A DNA stretch of 33,498 nt from Gammaproteobacteria bacterium (GCA_009846005.1 VXYL01000105.1:1-33498), one strand, 5' to 3'; counted from the first letter of the stretch, positions 16,001-26,097 are shown. Program-made: numbers and translations. Notes: generated from the letters alone by a model not told the origin.

Positions 16001-19000
16001 TTAACGGCTCGCCAGTTCGAGGGATTCCCGGCGATCCGTCGCGGTATCGCCGTGGAGTTCCTTCAGGAGTGCTTCGATGAACTGAAACCGGGTGTCGGGA
16101 TGCGCCATGCCGCGCCGCACGAGCAGGCGGTTCCCGGCGCGACCGTCGCCGTCACGATAGCGGAAGGTGTCCGGCTCGCGCTGCACCAATCGCACGATGG
16201 TGATCGGGGCGACAACGGTTTCGGCGGTGAATTCGATGCGTCCGCCTGCGGGCCCGACGTCGATCCGATCGATCCCGAGTCGCGACGCGTCGAGCTTGAT
16301 CGTGGTGGTGCGGAACAGGTTCCGGACCGGGTCCGGCAGCAAACCGAAACGATCAATCATCTCGATCTTGAGTTCGTCGAGCTCCGCCTGCTCCGCAGCA
16401 TTGGCAACGCGCTTGTACATGATGAGCCGGGCGTGGACGTCGGGCAGGTAGTCGTCGGGAATGAGCGCCGGAACGTGCAGGTTGACATCGTGGCTGGTGG
16501 GCAGCGGCGCGTCGAGATTCGGGGTCTTGCCGGCCTTGATCGCGGCGACGGCCCGTTCGAGCATCTCCATGTACAGCGAGAAGCCGATGTTGGCGATCTG
16601 TCCGGATTGCTCTTCGCCGAGGAGCTCGCCGGCGCCGCGGATCTCCAGGTCGTGGGTGGCAAGAGTGAAGCCGATGCCCAGTTCGCCGGCCGCCTGCACC
16701 GCATCCAGTCGTTTCGCGGCATCGGCCGTCATGGCCTTAGGGTGCGGCGTCATGAGGTAGGCGTACGCCTGGCGGTGTGACCGGCCGACGCGCCCGCGCA
16801 ACTGGTGGAGCTGCGCGAGTCCGAACTTGTCGGCGCGCTCGATGACCATGGTGTTGGCGTTCGGGATGTCGATGCCGTTTTCGATGATGGTCGTGCAGAC
16901 CAATACGTTGATGCGGCGGTGGTAGAAGTCCGCCATGACGTCGCCGAGCTTGCGTTTCGCCATCTGTCCGTGGCCGATGCCGATGCGCGCCTGGGGCGCC
17001 AGTTCGGCGACTTCGTCCGCCGCGCGCTCGATGGTGCGCACCTCGTTGTGCACAAAGAACACCTGTCCGCCGCGGGCGAGTTCGCGGGCGATGGCCTCGG
17101 CGATCACCGAGCGCCGCTTCTGCATGACGAAGGTCTTGATGGACAGGCGGCGAGCCGGCGGAGTCGCGATGATGGACAGGTCGCGGATGCCCGACAGCGA
17201 CAGGTTCAAGGTGCGCGGAATCGGCGTCGCGGTCAGTGCCAGAACATCCACCTCGGCACGCAGGTTCTTGAGCTGTTCCTTCTGTCGCACGCCGAAACGG
17301 TGTTCTTCGTCGATGACCACGAGACCGAGGTTCTTGAAGGCGAACGCCTTGCCGAGCAGCCGATGTGTGCCGATCACGATGTCCACCTGACCCGTTGCAA
17401 GACGCTCGGCGACGGCGTTCACCTCGCCGTCCGCGCGCAGCCGCGACACGACCTCGATGCTCACCGGCCAGTCGGCGAAGCGGTCGCCGAAGGTCTCGAA
17501 GTGCTGCTGGGCGAGCAGGGTGGTGGGGGCGAGTACCGCGACCTGGCGGCCGCTGGCGACCGCCAGGTAGGCGGCCCGCATGGCCACCTCGGTCTTGCCG
17601 AAGCCGACGTCGCCGCAGATCAGCCGGTCCGTGGCTTTGGCACCGGTCAAGTCCTCGATAACCGTGTCGATGGCGGCGTCCTGGTCGGGCGTCGGTTCAA
17701 ACTCGAATTGCTCCACGAAGCGTCGGTAGTCGTCGTCCGGCTTGCCGAACGCGAAACTCATCGACGCCTCGCGGCGGGCGTAGATGTCGAGCAATTCCGC
17801 CGCGGCATCGCGCGCGCGCTCGGCCGCCTTGCGCTTGGCCTTGGCCCACTGGTCCGAACCGAGCCGGTGCAGGGGGGCGTGCTCCTCGTCGGCGCCGGCG
17901 TACCTCGACACGAGATGCAGTGCGGTGACAGGAACGTACAGCTTTGCTTCTTCGGCGTACTCGAGCGTGAGGAACTCCATCGGGTGTCCGTCGATGGTGA
18001 GCGTCTCGAGACCCCGGTAGCGCCCGACGCCGTGGTCGATATGCACCACCGGTGAACCGATGTTCAGTTCGATCAGGTTCTTGATGACGAGATCGGGGTC
18101 GATGCCGCGCCGGCGCGTGCGTTCGGCGACCGCCTTGTCGGTGCGGTGCCCGAAGATCTCGGTCTCGGTGACGACAGCGAGATCGGGCAGCCAGAAGCCA
18201 CGCTCGATGGGCGCGATGGCGATGCCCAGTTTCGTGTCCGCCTCCACGAAGGACGCGAATGCCGCCGCATCCGCGGTGGCAACACGTGCTCTGCCGAGAA
18301 ACTCCTCGAGGTGAACCTTGCGCCCTGGCGTCTCGGCTGTTAGCAGGATCCTCGCCCCGGCATTGCCCACGAAGCTACGCAGCCGCGCTGCGGGATCCTG
18401 GGCGCGGTGATTGGCGGCCAGTTCGGGCAACGGGCTTCCGGCGAAGTTCACGCGGTGTCGACGCCGTGCGGCGCCCGGATCGATTCGCGCCCGTCCGTAG
18501 CGTTTGATGCGCGCGTCGAGATCCCTGGCGCGCATGTAGAGCGCATCGGGCGGGAGAATCGGGCGCTCAACGTCGTGACGCAGCGACTCGAATCGGGCGG
18601 CGACTTCGGCAAGGTGTCGTTTCGCGGCGGCGTCGATGTCCGCATCCAGCACGAACACGGTGTCGTCCGGCAGGTAGTCGAAGAGTGTCGCGGTGTCTTC
18701 GTGGAACAAGGGCAGGTAGTACTCGACGCCCTGGGGGGCCAGTCCCGAACTCACGTCCTGGTAGACGTGGCAGCGGCGCACATCGACGTCGAACGTGCGG
18801 TGCCAGGCGGCACGGAAGCGGGCGATGCCGGCCGCGTCGATGGGCATTTCGCGGGCCGGCAGGACGCGCACCCGTTGGGTTTCCGAGACCGTTCGCTGCG
18901 AGTCCGCATCGAACAGTCTCAGACTGTCGATCTCGTCGTCGAAGAGGTCGATCCGCACCGGATTCGTGCCGCCCATCGGAAAGATGTCGACCAACGACCC

Positions 19001-19498
19001 GCGTACTGCGAACTCGCCCCGTTCCGTCACCGTGTCCACGGCCCGATAGCCGGCACTCGCCAGGCGTTGCCGCTCGGTGGCGGTGTCGAAGGTCTCGCCC
19101 ACGGCAACGACCAACGACTGGCTTTGTACGAAACTCGGCGGGGCGAGGCGTTGCAGCAGTGTGGTGACCGGCACGACCAGGACGCCGCGTTTCGTGCCGG
19201 GCAACTCGTAGAGCGCCTCCAGGCGCTCGGAGACGATGTCCTGGTGGGCCGAGAAGTGATCGTAGGGGAGGGTTTCCCAGTCGGGGAAGGTCAGCACGGG
19301 TACCGCTTCCGACGCGAAGAAGCGTATCTCGCTCATCGCGTGAAACGCAGCCTCAGTGTCCGTCGCCACGTAGACGACGAGGTGTTCCGTGCTGGCGGCG
19401 AGCCGAGCGGCCATCAAGGAACCACCACTTCCGTGGAGTCCCTGCCAGTTGTGGATGAGGTGTGGCGCCGGGGTCTCGGGCGCCGGCGAAGATCGCAT
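16001..19498 (-). CDS. mfd: Transcription-repair coupling factor Mfd
   Basis: At 1165 residues this is a full-length Mfd (E. coli 1148). The N-terminal UvrB-homology part recruits UvrA (FPDWETLPYDHFS near 75-90). The RNA-polymerase interaction domain at about 485-550 contains GSPVVHIDHGVGRY. The RecG-like translocase follows, with Walker A GDVGFGKTE near 630, VIDEEHRFG as the DExH box, and GRVGRSHRQAYAYL as motif VI. The TRCF C-domain ends the protein. It pushes stalled RNA polymerase off lesions and loads the excision repair proteins. It is transcribed divergently from the permease-like gene and heads the mfd-csiV pair. No truncation or frameshift seen. Confidence 0.98.
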   Translation of the reverse strand: MRSSPAPETPAPHLIHNWQGLHGSGGSLMAARLAASTEHLVVYVATDTEAAFHAMSEIRFFASEAVPVLTFPDWETLPYDHFSAHQDIVSERLEALYELPGTKRGVLVVPVTTLLQRLAPPSFVQSQSLVVAVGETFDTATERQRLASAGYRAVDTVTERGEFAVRGSLVDIFPMGGTNPVRIDLFDDEIDSLRLFDADSQRTVSETQRVRVLPAREMPIDAAGIARFRAAWHRTFDVDVRRCHVYQDVSSGLAPQGVEYYLPLFHEDTATLFDYLPDDTVFVLDADIDAAAKRHLAEVAARFESLRHDVERPILPPDALYMRARDLDARIKRYGRARIDPGAARRRHRVNFAGSPLPELAANHRAQDPAARLRSFVGNAGARILLTAETPGRKVHLEEFLGRARVATADAAAFASFVEADTKLGIAIAPIERGFWLPDLAVVTETEIFGHRTDKAVAERTRRRGIDPDLVIKNLIELNIGSPVVHIDHGVGRYRGLETLTIDGHPMEFLTLEYAEEAKLYVPVTALHLVSRYAGADEEHAPLHRLGSDQWAKAKRKAAERARDAAAELLDIYARREASMSFAFGKPDDDYRRFVEQFEFEPTPDQDAAIDTVIEDLTGAKATDRLICGDVGFGKTEVAMRAAYLAVASGRQVAVLAPTTLLAQQHFETFGDRFADWPVSIEVVSRLRADGEVNAVAERLATGQVDIVIGTHRLLGKAFAFKNLGLVVIDEEHRFGVRQKEQLKNLRAEVDVLALTATPIPRTLNLSLSGIRDLSIIATPPARRLSIKTFVMQKRRSVIAEAIARELARGGQVFFVHNEVRTIERAADEVAELAPQARIGIGHGQMAKRKLGDVMADFYHRRINVLVCTTIIENGIDIPNANTMVIERADKFGLAQLHQLRGRVGRSHRQAYAYLMTPHPKAMTADAAKRLDAVQAAGELGIGFTLATHDLEIRGAGELLGEEQSGQIANIGFSLYMEMLERAVAAIKAGKTPNLDAPLPTSHDVNLHVPALIPDDYLPDVHARLIMYKRVANAAEQAELDELKIEMIDRFGLLPDPVRNLFRTTTIKLDASRLGIDRIDVGPAGGRIEFTAETVVAPITIVRLVQREPDTFRYRDGDGRAGNRLLVRRGMAHPDTRFQFIEALLKELHGDTATDRRESLELASR

Positions 19499-19598
19499 CT
19501 GGCTATGTTATCACCGACAGCGTGGCGAACGACGCGCGGTCGGTGGCAGGCGTAGAATCGGTTGCCTTTTCGCGGTCCGGAGACAACCGGTACGTAGC

Positions 19599-22500
19599 GT
19601 GAGTTTCGACCCGACGCTCGCAGTTGCGATTGCCCAGATGCGGTCCGCCCGACGGTCTATTCGGACCTGGGCATTCGGGATGCTTGCGGGGGGAACCACG
19701 ATCGCGGTCAGCGTCTTCTTCGCCTACGCGCACGGCGTGCTTGGCAGCGCCAACGCAGGACGGTTCGGGCCACGATTTCTGATCGCGGAACTGGGTGTCT
19801 ACGTGCTTTGGCTGAGTCTCGTCGGCGTCGTGTTCATCGCGTTCGATCTCCGCCACGGCGACATGCGGGCACGCATCGCCGAAGCCCTCGACACGCGATC
19901 CGTCTCCAACTTGACCATGATCGCCGGCCGGACGCTCGGGGTGGTCGCCGCGGTGGCGTTGCCGGTGCTGGTCACCGTCGCCTTGCTGCAGGTCTTGGGC
20001 ACCGTGGCCCGTGCTACGGGCTTCTGGATGGGCGATCCAATCGAGCCGGTATCGCTGGCATCGTTCCTCTTGCTTGACGTTCTCGTGGCAGTCTTTGTCT
20101 GGACCGCGACGGTGTTGCTGCTGTCATCCGTGTTTGGCAATCGCCTCGCGGTAGTCCTCGTGGCCGCGATGCTCTTGGCGCTGCAGTCCTGGGCGGTGAC
20201 GACGGTTCCCGCGTACCTGCTGCCTGCCGTCTCGGTGGTGGCCAATAGCGGCGGTTGGGCGTCGGACATCACCGCGCAGTTCGCGGATCTGGACCGTGTT
20301 CTGCAGCGTAGCGCGGTGCTGGTTCTCGGCGTCGGCATTTGCATCTTGGCGGCGGCGCTGTACCCGCGGCCGGCGGGTGGTTCCCGTTTCCGGCTGTCAG
20401 TTCTCGGCACGGTCGTCGCGCTGGTCGCGGTCACCGGCCTTGCCGCGGTTGCCTTGCGGGGCGTGGGAACGATCGATAAACGGGACGGGTGGCTCGCGGT
20501 CCATCGCGCGGCGGCGACAACAGAGACTGCGTGGCCAGACATCGAACGGATCACCGGTGCCGCAAGGATCGATCCGGGAGAGCAGCTCAACCTCGACATC
20601 GCCCTGCATTTGCGGGTCAAGGAAGCGGAGACCCCATCCTGGACATTCAGCTTCAATCCCGGTTTGCGGGTGACGGCGCTGCGGCACGGTGAGAAGGCGA
20701 TTCCCTTCGTCCACGAGTCGGGTTTGCTGACGATCGAGACCGGTCGGTTGATGGAAGCTGGACCGACTTTCGTCCTCTCGATGCAGGCCCAGGGCGTCCC
20801 CGACCCGGACTTCGGCTATTTGGACAGTGCCGCGGATTGGCGACGCCGACCGGGCACGAACCTGCTGAAGTTCTTGGGAACCGAGGCATCCGTGTTCCAC
20901 CGCAACTACGTCGCTCTGACGCCGGCGGTGCACTGGCTTCCGGCGTCCGGCAGCAACGTCGACCGGGAGGATCCGTCGAAGCGGTTGGCGGATTTCTTTC
21001 ATCTCGACCTTGCGGTTGAAGTTCCCGCCGGGTGGTGGGTTGCCGGACCCGGTCGGCAACCGCAAGGCGAGGGCGCGTCGAGGCTCCACCGGCTCCGGAC
21101 CGACTCGCCTATCCAAGAAGCGGCGCTTTTTGCGTCGGACTTCGAGCGGATAGCGGTGAACGTGCAGGGTATCGAACTGGAATTGCTCGTGACCCCCAAG
21201 CACATGCCGAATCTCGATTACTTCGCCGAGGCCGGCGACGAGATCACGAAGCAGCTGACTGACATCTTTGCCAAACTCGATGGTACGGATCTCGCCTACC
21301 CCGAACGTGTCCTGAGCCTGGTTGAAGTACCCTCGTCGCTACGGACCTATCGCGGTGGCTGGCGAATGGATGCGGTGCGCACGCCCGGTGTCGTGTTGCT
21401 GCGCGAGGAGGGTCTGCCCACGTTCCGACCCGGCTACTACGGTCGGGAGGTTCCTGCCGATCGCCGACAGGATTTCCTCGTCTCCCGGCTACACATCTAC
21501 TTCCTCAACGCCTGGAACAGCGGCAATGCGTATCAAGGCTTGGCCGGCAACCTGATTGCGTCGACGAGCCCGGTAGGCACGGGGGCCGTAGCACTCGATG
21601 CCGTCACCCGTGATTTGGCATACCGTGTGCTGAATCCGTGGGGGCCCGAAAGCTCCGTCTGGTTCTCAGCGTATTCTTACGACACGGACGCGGTTTTGGG
21701 CTCCTCGGCGTGGGACATGATCGCAGGTCTTGCCACCGGTCACTTCGGAAGCATGTTGGGCAGAACGTCCTGGTGGCGCGGCGACATGTGGGAGGAAGCC
21801 GCGCGAACTTCGCTCGCCCAAGCCGGCGGCGGCCAAGACCCTCACCTCGAGTTCAGCCTGCTGTCCCTGAAGGGCAATGCGTTGGAAGACATCGTGCTCG
21901 GCGTCGCGGGGGTCCAGAAAACGGGTGCGCTGTTGGGCGAACTGCGCCGCCGCTACGAAGGCCGGCCGTTTTCGAAGGACGACTTCCTGATTGTCGCGAA
22001 CGAAACTATGGCTGACCTGTCCGGAATCATCGACGAGGCTCTGCACGAACCCGCCCTGCCGGGTTTCCTGGCTTCACCTGCTACCGTGGTCCGCCTTGCG
22101 GACGACGACACCGGACGATCGCGCTATCACGTCACCGTACATGTCTACAACGGCGAGCCGGTCGCTGGATGGCTACGATTTGCCCAATACGACATGATAT
22201 GGGGCGAGGGGGAGCCGATTCGGGTGCCGGGCGAGTCGTCAACGGAGATCGGCAGGGTATACGACGCACCCCCAGATCAGCTCTGGCTGCACCCCTACCT
22301 GTCCTTGAACCGGCGGGAGATCCGACTCGATCTAGTGAATTCCGCGCCGCCGGCATTGCCGGATGAGGATGGTTTCGTAGGTACAAGGCCGAGTACGTGG
22401 AGGCCGCCGGCGGTCGAAGGGATCGTCGTCGACGATCTCGAACCGGGGTTTACCTGGGAGGGTGCGTCCACGCGCACGGCTCGTAGGAGCCTCGTCGACC

Positions 22501-23000
22501 AATACCTCGGTTGGACGGAGACCCTCGACCACGGGCTCCCCGTTCGAGCAAGCGAGGCAGGAGCTTGGGTTCGGCGGAACGTCCCATCCGCTTGGGGCAG
22601 TTACCGTCGCACAGTCGCCATGGCTTCCCCCGGTGGCACGGACTATCGGGTTTTCTTCACGGCGGAACTCGACGACGGCTCGTGGCACCTGGACTACTAC
22701 CTGCCGGAGCGGCGCATCCCCGGGAGGTGGGAAGGCGATACGGAACGACTCATGTACCCGCGGTTGGGCACCATGGAGATGAAACTGAGCGCCTTCGAAA
22801 ACGCCGACTATGCGACGGGGAGTTCCCGAAGGCCAGTGCGGGAATGGAGCATCGACTTCGACGCCGGCCTTGGCGAAACGGGCTGGAACAAGCTCGGCCA
22901 GTTCGACCATCCGGGCGGCGAGATTCGGCTTGAGATATCGAATCGCACGTCCGGAGACGCGGTTGTCGCCGATGCGGTTCGATGGCGCCGGGCAGAATAG
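19599..23000 (+). CDS. ABC-2-like permease / M1-peptidase-like / golvesin-like fusion protein
   Basis: The GTG at 19599 gives 1133 residues. The first 290 hold about seven hydrophobic segments (24-45, 64-84, 110-135, 155-178, 182-205, 237-255, 266-286), like the permease half of ABC permease/M1 aminopeptidase fusions. Residues about 300-930 resemble an M1-type peptidase region facing the periplasm, but no HExxH zinc motif exists; the expected area (about 620-640) reads SRLHIYFLNAW. From about 940 the protein has a golvesin-like beta domain ending VADAVRWRR. No ATPase gene is adjacent. Probable role: a non-catalytic binding or scaffold membrane protein, not a working aminopeptidase. A longer reading frame upstream overlaps mfd and is not used. 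No strong ribosome site precedes the GTG. Confidence 0.7.
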   Translation: MSFDPTLAVAIAQMRSARRSIRTWAFGMLAGGTTIAVSVFFAYAHGVLGSANAGRFGPRFLIAELGVYVLWLSLVGVVFIAFDLRHGDMRARIAEALDTRSVSNLTMIAGRTLGVVAAVALPVLVTVALLQVLGTVARATGFWMGDPIEPVSLASFLLLDVLVAVFVWTATVLLLSSVFGNRLAVVLVAAMLLALQSWAVTTVPAYLLPAVSVVANSGGWASDITAQFADLDRVLQRSAVLVLGVGICILAAALYPRPAGGSRFRLSVLGTVVALVAVTGLAAVALRGVGTIDKRDGWLAVHRAAATTETAWPDIERITGAARIDPGEQLNLDIALHLRVKEAETPSWTFSFNPGLRVTALRHGEKAIPFVHESGLLTIETGRLMEAGPTFVLSMQAQGVPDPDFGYLDSAADWRRRPGTNLLKFLGTEASVFHRNYVALTPAVHWLPASGSNVDREDPSKRLADFFHLDLAVEVPAGWWVAGPGRQPQGEGASRLHRLRTDSPIQEAALFASDFERIAVNVQGIELELLVTPKHMPNLDYFAEAGDEITKQLTDIFAKLDGTDLAYPERVLSLVEVPSSLRTYRGGWRMDAVRTPGVVLLREEGLPTFRPGYYGREVPADRRQDFLVSRLHIYFLNAWNSGNAYQGLAGNLIASTSPVGTGAVALDAVTRDLAYRVLNPWGPESSVWFSAYSYDTDAVLGSSAWDMIAGLATGHFGSMLGRTSWWRGDMWEEAARTSLAQAGGGQDPHLEFSLLSLKGNALEDIVLGVAGVQKTGALLGELRRRYEGRPFSKDDFLIVANETMADLSGIIDEALHEPALPGFLASPATVVRLADDDTGRSRYHVTVHVYNGEPVAGWLRFAQYDMIWGEGEPIRVPGESSTEIGRVYDAPPDQLWLHPYLSLNRREIRLDLVNSAPPALPDEDGFVGTRPSTWRPPAVEGIVVDDLEPGFTWEGASTRTARRSLVDQYLGWTETLDHGLPVRASEAGAWVRRNVPSAWGSYRRTVAMASPGGTDYRVFFTAELDDGSWHLDYYLPERRIPGRWEGDTERLMYPRLGTMEMKLSAFENADYATGSSRRPVREWSIDFDAGLGETGWNKLGQFDHPGGEIRLEISNRTSGDAVVADAVRWRRAE

Positions 23001-23013
23001 CGGCAAATAGCCT

Positions 23014-23029
23014 TTGACAGCGTTGTCAA
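23014..23029. promoter_or_regulatory. LacI-type operator 1 (overlaps receptor -35)
   Basis: TTGACAGCGTTGTCAA is a 16-base palindrome with one mismatched pair and the central CG step typical of LacI/GalR-family operators. It differs from operators 2 and 3 by one base in the 14-base core. A repressor here would cover the -35 element. Confidence 0.75.
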
Positions 23030-23042
23030 CTTCCGCTATAAG
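23014..23042 (+). promoter_or_regulatory. Promoter of the TonB-dependent receptor gene
   Basis: TTGACA (23014-23019, perfect -35) and TATAAG (23037-23042) are separated by 17 bases. Transcription would begin near 23049, leaving a leader of about 70 bases before the ATG at 23122, which has GGGGAA five bases upstream. The -35 lies inside operator 1, and operator 2 begins at the expected start point. Confidence 0.8.
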
Positions 23043-23049
23043 GCGCGTG

Positions 23050-23065
23050 TTGACAACGTTGTCAT
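23050..23065. promoter_or_regulatory. LacI-type operator 2 (at receptor transcription start)
   Basis: The core TGACAACGTTGTCA (23051-23064) is a perfect 14-base palindrome with a central CG. It lies 36 bases centre-to-centre downstream of operator 1, over the predicted start point. The identical 14-mer recurs at 31207-31220. Confidence 0.8.
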
Positions 23066-23121
23066 CGCGCGACGAGTGTCCGTGATGGGTATTTTAGGGC
23101 GTACAGCAGTGGGGAATCCGC

Positions 23122-26085
23122 ATGCCTAACCAAGTCTTCAAGAAGACGCCGATCGCGGCTGCGGTTTCGCTTGCCATCGCCAGTAGCGCGGCTACTGCAC
23201 AGGAAGCGGAACAGGCAGGCCAGGCCGGGCCCATCGAAGAGGTCGTCGTCGTGGGGATCCGTGAGAGCCTGAAGAAGTCGATGGATTTGAAGCGGAACCG
23301 CGATGGGATCGTCGACGCGATCACCGCGGAGGACATCGGCGACTTCCCTGACAGCAACCTCGCGGAGTCGCTACAGCGCATCACCGGGGTGTCCATCGAC
23401 AGGGAACGTGGCGAGGGCGCGCGGGTCACAGTTCGGGGTTTCGGACCCGACTTCAATCTCGTGCTTTTGAACGGTCGCCAGATGCCGACGAGCAGCGGGC
23501 TCGGCCGGTCATTCGACTTTGGCAACTTGGCGTCGGAAGGCATCAGTGCGGTGGAGGTCTACAAGACCGGGACGGCAGACGTGCCGACCGGCGGCATCGG
23601 GGCCACCCTGAACATCCGCACGACCCGCCCGCTTGAAGCGCCGGGCATGAATTTCACCGCCGCCGGCAGCGGGCTTCACGACACCTCGACGGAGGACGGC
23701 GGCGCATTCACGCCCGAAGTCTCGGCGCTGTTCTCGAACACCTTCGCCGACGACACCATCGGCATCGCCCTGAGTGCCGTGCGACAGGACCGCAACAACG
23801 GGGCAAACACCGCGAGCGTTGGTGGCTGGCGCACATTCCCCGGCGAAGTGGACAATTGCTGGTGCGGCATCGGCCCATCCGAGTGGGGTGGGATTCCCCC
23901 GCACACCGACCCCAACCAGCAGAACAGGCCCGGGGCGGGCGACCTCTATTCCGTGCCGCAGAACATCGGCTACGAGCTCGCGGAGTACGAGCGGCTGCGC
24001 ACCAACGGCCAGTTGACCTTGCAGTGGCAGGCATCCGACGCGGTTCGGGCAACGCTCGACTACACGTTCTCGGAGGTGGAACTCGAACGCACCTACACCA
24101 ACCTGTCGGCTTGGTTCAACTTCGGTGGCCAGGAGACGCTGTGGACCGACGGGCCGCAGGCGTCGCCGATCGTCTACACCGAGAACCTTCCCAACAGCGA
24201 CTACTCCATGGCCGCCGGCAACGATGCGTGGATCGCCCAGAACGGCGCCACGGGCCTCAATCTGGTTTGGGACGTTACGGATCGGCTTTCCGTCGAGTTC
24301 GACTACCACGACTCCACCGCCGAGCGGAAACCGAACAGCCCCTTCGGCGACTCGTCGCTGCTGTCCACGGCCGCGTTCACCCGGGACCGGACAACCGGGC
24401 ACTTCGATGCCGAGTTGCCGGTGCTCGAGCTCACCCTCAGACGCCCGCTGTCCCCGGACGACATGATCGTCACGGGAAGCGTGTTCACCAACAACTTCGC
24501 CAAGATGAACATCGAGCAAACCCACGTCGGCGGCGTGTTCGACTTCGACACGGGCTTCATCGAGAACATCGATTTCGGCATCCAGCTGACCGAAGTGAAC
24601 AACCGTTCGGCGGGCTCGGTGGTTCAGCGCGATGCGTGGGGCGGCGTGACCCAACCCGGTGCGATCGCGGATCTGTTGACGCCTGCCTCCGCGTTCGACG
24701 CGTTCGACCAGATTCCCGGCGGCGACGACAATCGGCGTCAGGTCGACTACTTCACGTTTGACATGAGGGAGGTGATCGCGCGCACCGAAGCGCTGATGGC
24801 GTCGGGCGAAGCGTCCACGTTCTTCCTGCCCGACATGGGGGATTGCGGGACGGGGCTTTGTACGTCGAGCCGCTTCACCTCCGACAGAAGAACGACCGAG
24901 GAGTCGCTGGCGGCACACATCCAGGTGAACATGTCCGCGGAGTGGGGGACAACCCCCGTCGACCTCAGGCTGGGCCTGCGCTACGAGGATACCGACATCT
25001 CGTCCCAGGCGCTGTCGCCGGCCTTCACGAGAATCGATTGGGTGGCGGGCAACGAGCTGTCGGCGGTTCAGGGTGCGCCCGACTTCACCTCGCTCGAAGG
25101 CAACTACGACCTGCTGCTGCCCAGCGTCGACTTCAAGATCGATTTGACCGACAACCTGGTCGGCCGGCTCTCGTATAGCTCGACCCTGACGAGACCCAAC
25201 TACGGCGACATCCAAGGTGGGCAGACCATCAATTCCCTGCTGCGGATCGATGGCGGCACGGGCAACCGCGGCAATCCCAACCTGCTGCCGTTCGAGTCGA
25301 GGAACAGCGACGTCTCGTTCGAGTACTACTACGGCGGTGACAGCTATGTCGCCGTGGGGTACTTCCACAAGGATGTCGACAATTTCATCGGCACGTCGTC
25401 GGTGGTCGAGGAGACTTTCGGTCTGCCGCACCCGGCCCTCGGGCCGCTGGGCGACGAAGCCCGGGCAGCAACCGGTAGTAGCGACGGCGGTGCGCTGTAT
25501 ACATGGATTCTCGAGAATCGCGCTGATGCTGCGGGCGTCGATGCGGCGAACGGCGTGATCACCGGGGTTCAAGGACGCGACCCGGCGGCGCCGTTCAATC
25601 TCACGATACCGATCAATATCGAACAGGCCACGATGAAGGGTTGGGAGGTGGTCGCCCAGCACAACTTCGGCGACAGCGGGTTCGGCGTCATTGCCAATGC
25701 CACGATCGTCGATGCGGATGTGGGATACGACAACTTCAGCCTGGCCCAGCAGTTCGTGCTGACGGGCTTAAGCGACTCGGCCAACCTGATTGCGTTCTAC
25801 GACAAGAATGGCATTAGCGTCCGCTTGGCCTACAACTGGCGCGACGATTTCCTGGCCGGTACGGGGCAGAACAACGTCGGTGCCGGACCGCCGACCCATG
25901 TGGCTGCCTACCAGCAGGTGGACATAAGCGCGAGCTATTGGTTTACGGACAATATGCAGGTGTACGTCGACATGCTCAACGTCACCGACGAGACGACCCA
26001 TGTCTACGGTCGCCACCGGCTGCAGACCCTGTTCGCCGGTCAGGCCGGCCCACGCTACAACGTTGGGTTCAGGTACAAGCTCTAG
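23122..26085 (+). CDS. TonB-dependent outer-membrane receptor (Xanthomonas/Caulobacter type)
   Basis: A 987-residue receptor. A signal peptide (about 1-27, ending AATAQ) is followed by a TonB-box-like EEVVVVG at 39-45 and a plug domain with DGIVDAITAEDIG, FPDSNLAESLQR and ITGVSIDRERGEGARVTVRG (adjacent blocks, about 60-110). A large beta-barrel follows and ends YNVGFRYKL. This pattern is the TIGR01782-like family that imports oligosaccharides and other carbon sources using TonB energy. The paired LacI-type operators at its promoter and the same operator before the GH3 gene point to a glucan-type sugar as ligand. A strong terminator follows. It is the only outer-membrane transporter in the window. 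Confidence 0.95.
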   Translation: MPNQVFKKTPIAAAVSLAIASSAATAQEAEQAGQAGPIEEVVVVGIRESLKKSMDLKRNRDGIVDAITAEDIGDFPDSNLAESLQRITGVSIDRERGEGARVTVRGFGPDFNLVLLNGRQMPTSSGLGRSFDFGNLASEGISAVEVYKTGTADVPTGGIGATLNIRTTRPLEAPGMNFTAAGSGLHDTSTEDGGAFTPEVSALFSNTFADDTIGIALSAVRQDRNNGANTASVGGWRTFPGEVDNCWCGIGPSEWGGIPPHTDPNQQNRPGAGDLYSVPQNIGYELAEYERLRTNGQLTLQWQASDAVRATLDYTFSEVELERTYTNLSAWFNFGGQETLWTDGPQASPIVYTENLPNSDYSMAAGNDAWIAQNGATGLNLVWDVTDRLSVEFDYHDSTAERKPNSPFGDSSLLSTAAFTRDRTTGHFDAELPVLELTLRRPLSPDDMIVTGSVFTNNFAKMNIEQTHVGGVFDFDTGFIENIDFGIQLTEVNNRSAGSVVQRDAWGGVTQPGAIADLLTPASAFDAFDQIPGGDDNRRQVDYFTFDMREVIARTEALMASGEASTFFLPDMGDCGTGLCTSSRFTSDRRTTEESLAAHIQVNMSAEWGTTPVDLRLGLRYEDTDISSQALSPAFTRIDWVAGNELSAVQGAPDFTSLEGNYDLLLPSVDFKIDLTDNLVGRLSYSSTLTRPNYGDIQGGQTINSLLRIDGGTGNRGNPNLLPFESRNSDVSFEYYYGGDSYVAVGYFHKDVDNFIGTSSVVEETFGLPHPALGPLGDEARAATGSSDGGALYTWILENRADAAGVDAANGVITGVQGRDPAAPFNLTIPINIEQATMKGWEVVAQHNFGDSGFGVIANATIVDADVGYDNFSLAQQFVLTGLSDSANLIAFYDKNGISVRLAYNWRDDFLAGTGQNNVGAGPPTHVAAYQQVDISASYWFTDNMQVYVDMLNVTDETTHVYGRHRLQTLFAGQAGPRYNVGFRYKL

Positions 26086-26097
26086 GAGTCCCCTCTC

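Noticed and set aside
15431-18055. Two long plus-strand open frames opposite csiV and mfd.
   Set aside because: Shadows of csiV and mfd; low-complexity composition and no ribosome binding sites.
23509-25662. A 717-residue open frame antisense to the TonB-dependent receptor.
   Set aside because: Produced by GC-rich codon bias opposite a real gene; composition is Arg/Val/Gly-rich with no recognisable motif, and the sense strand is a clear receptor.
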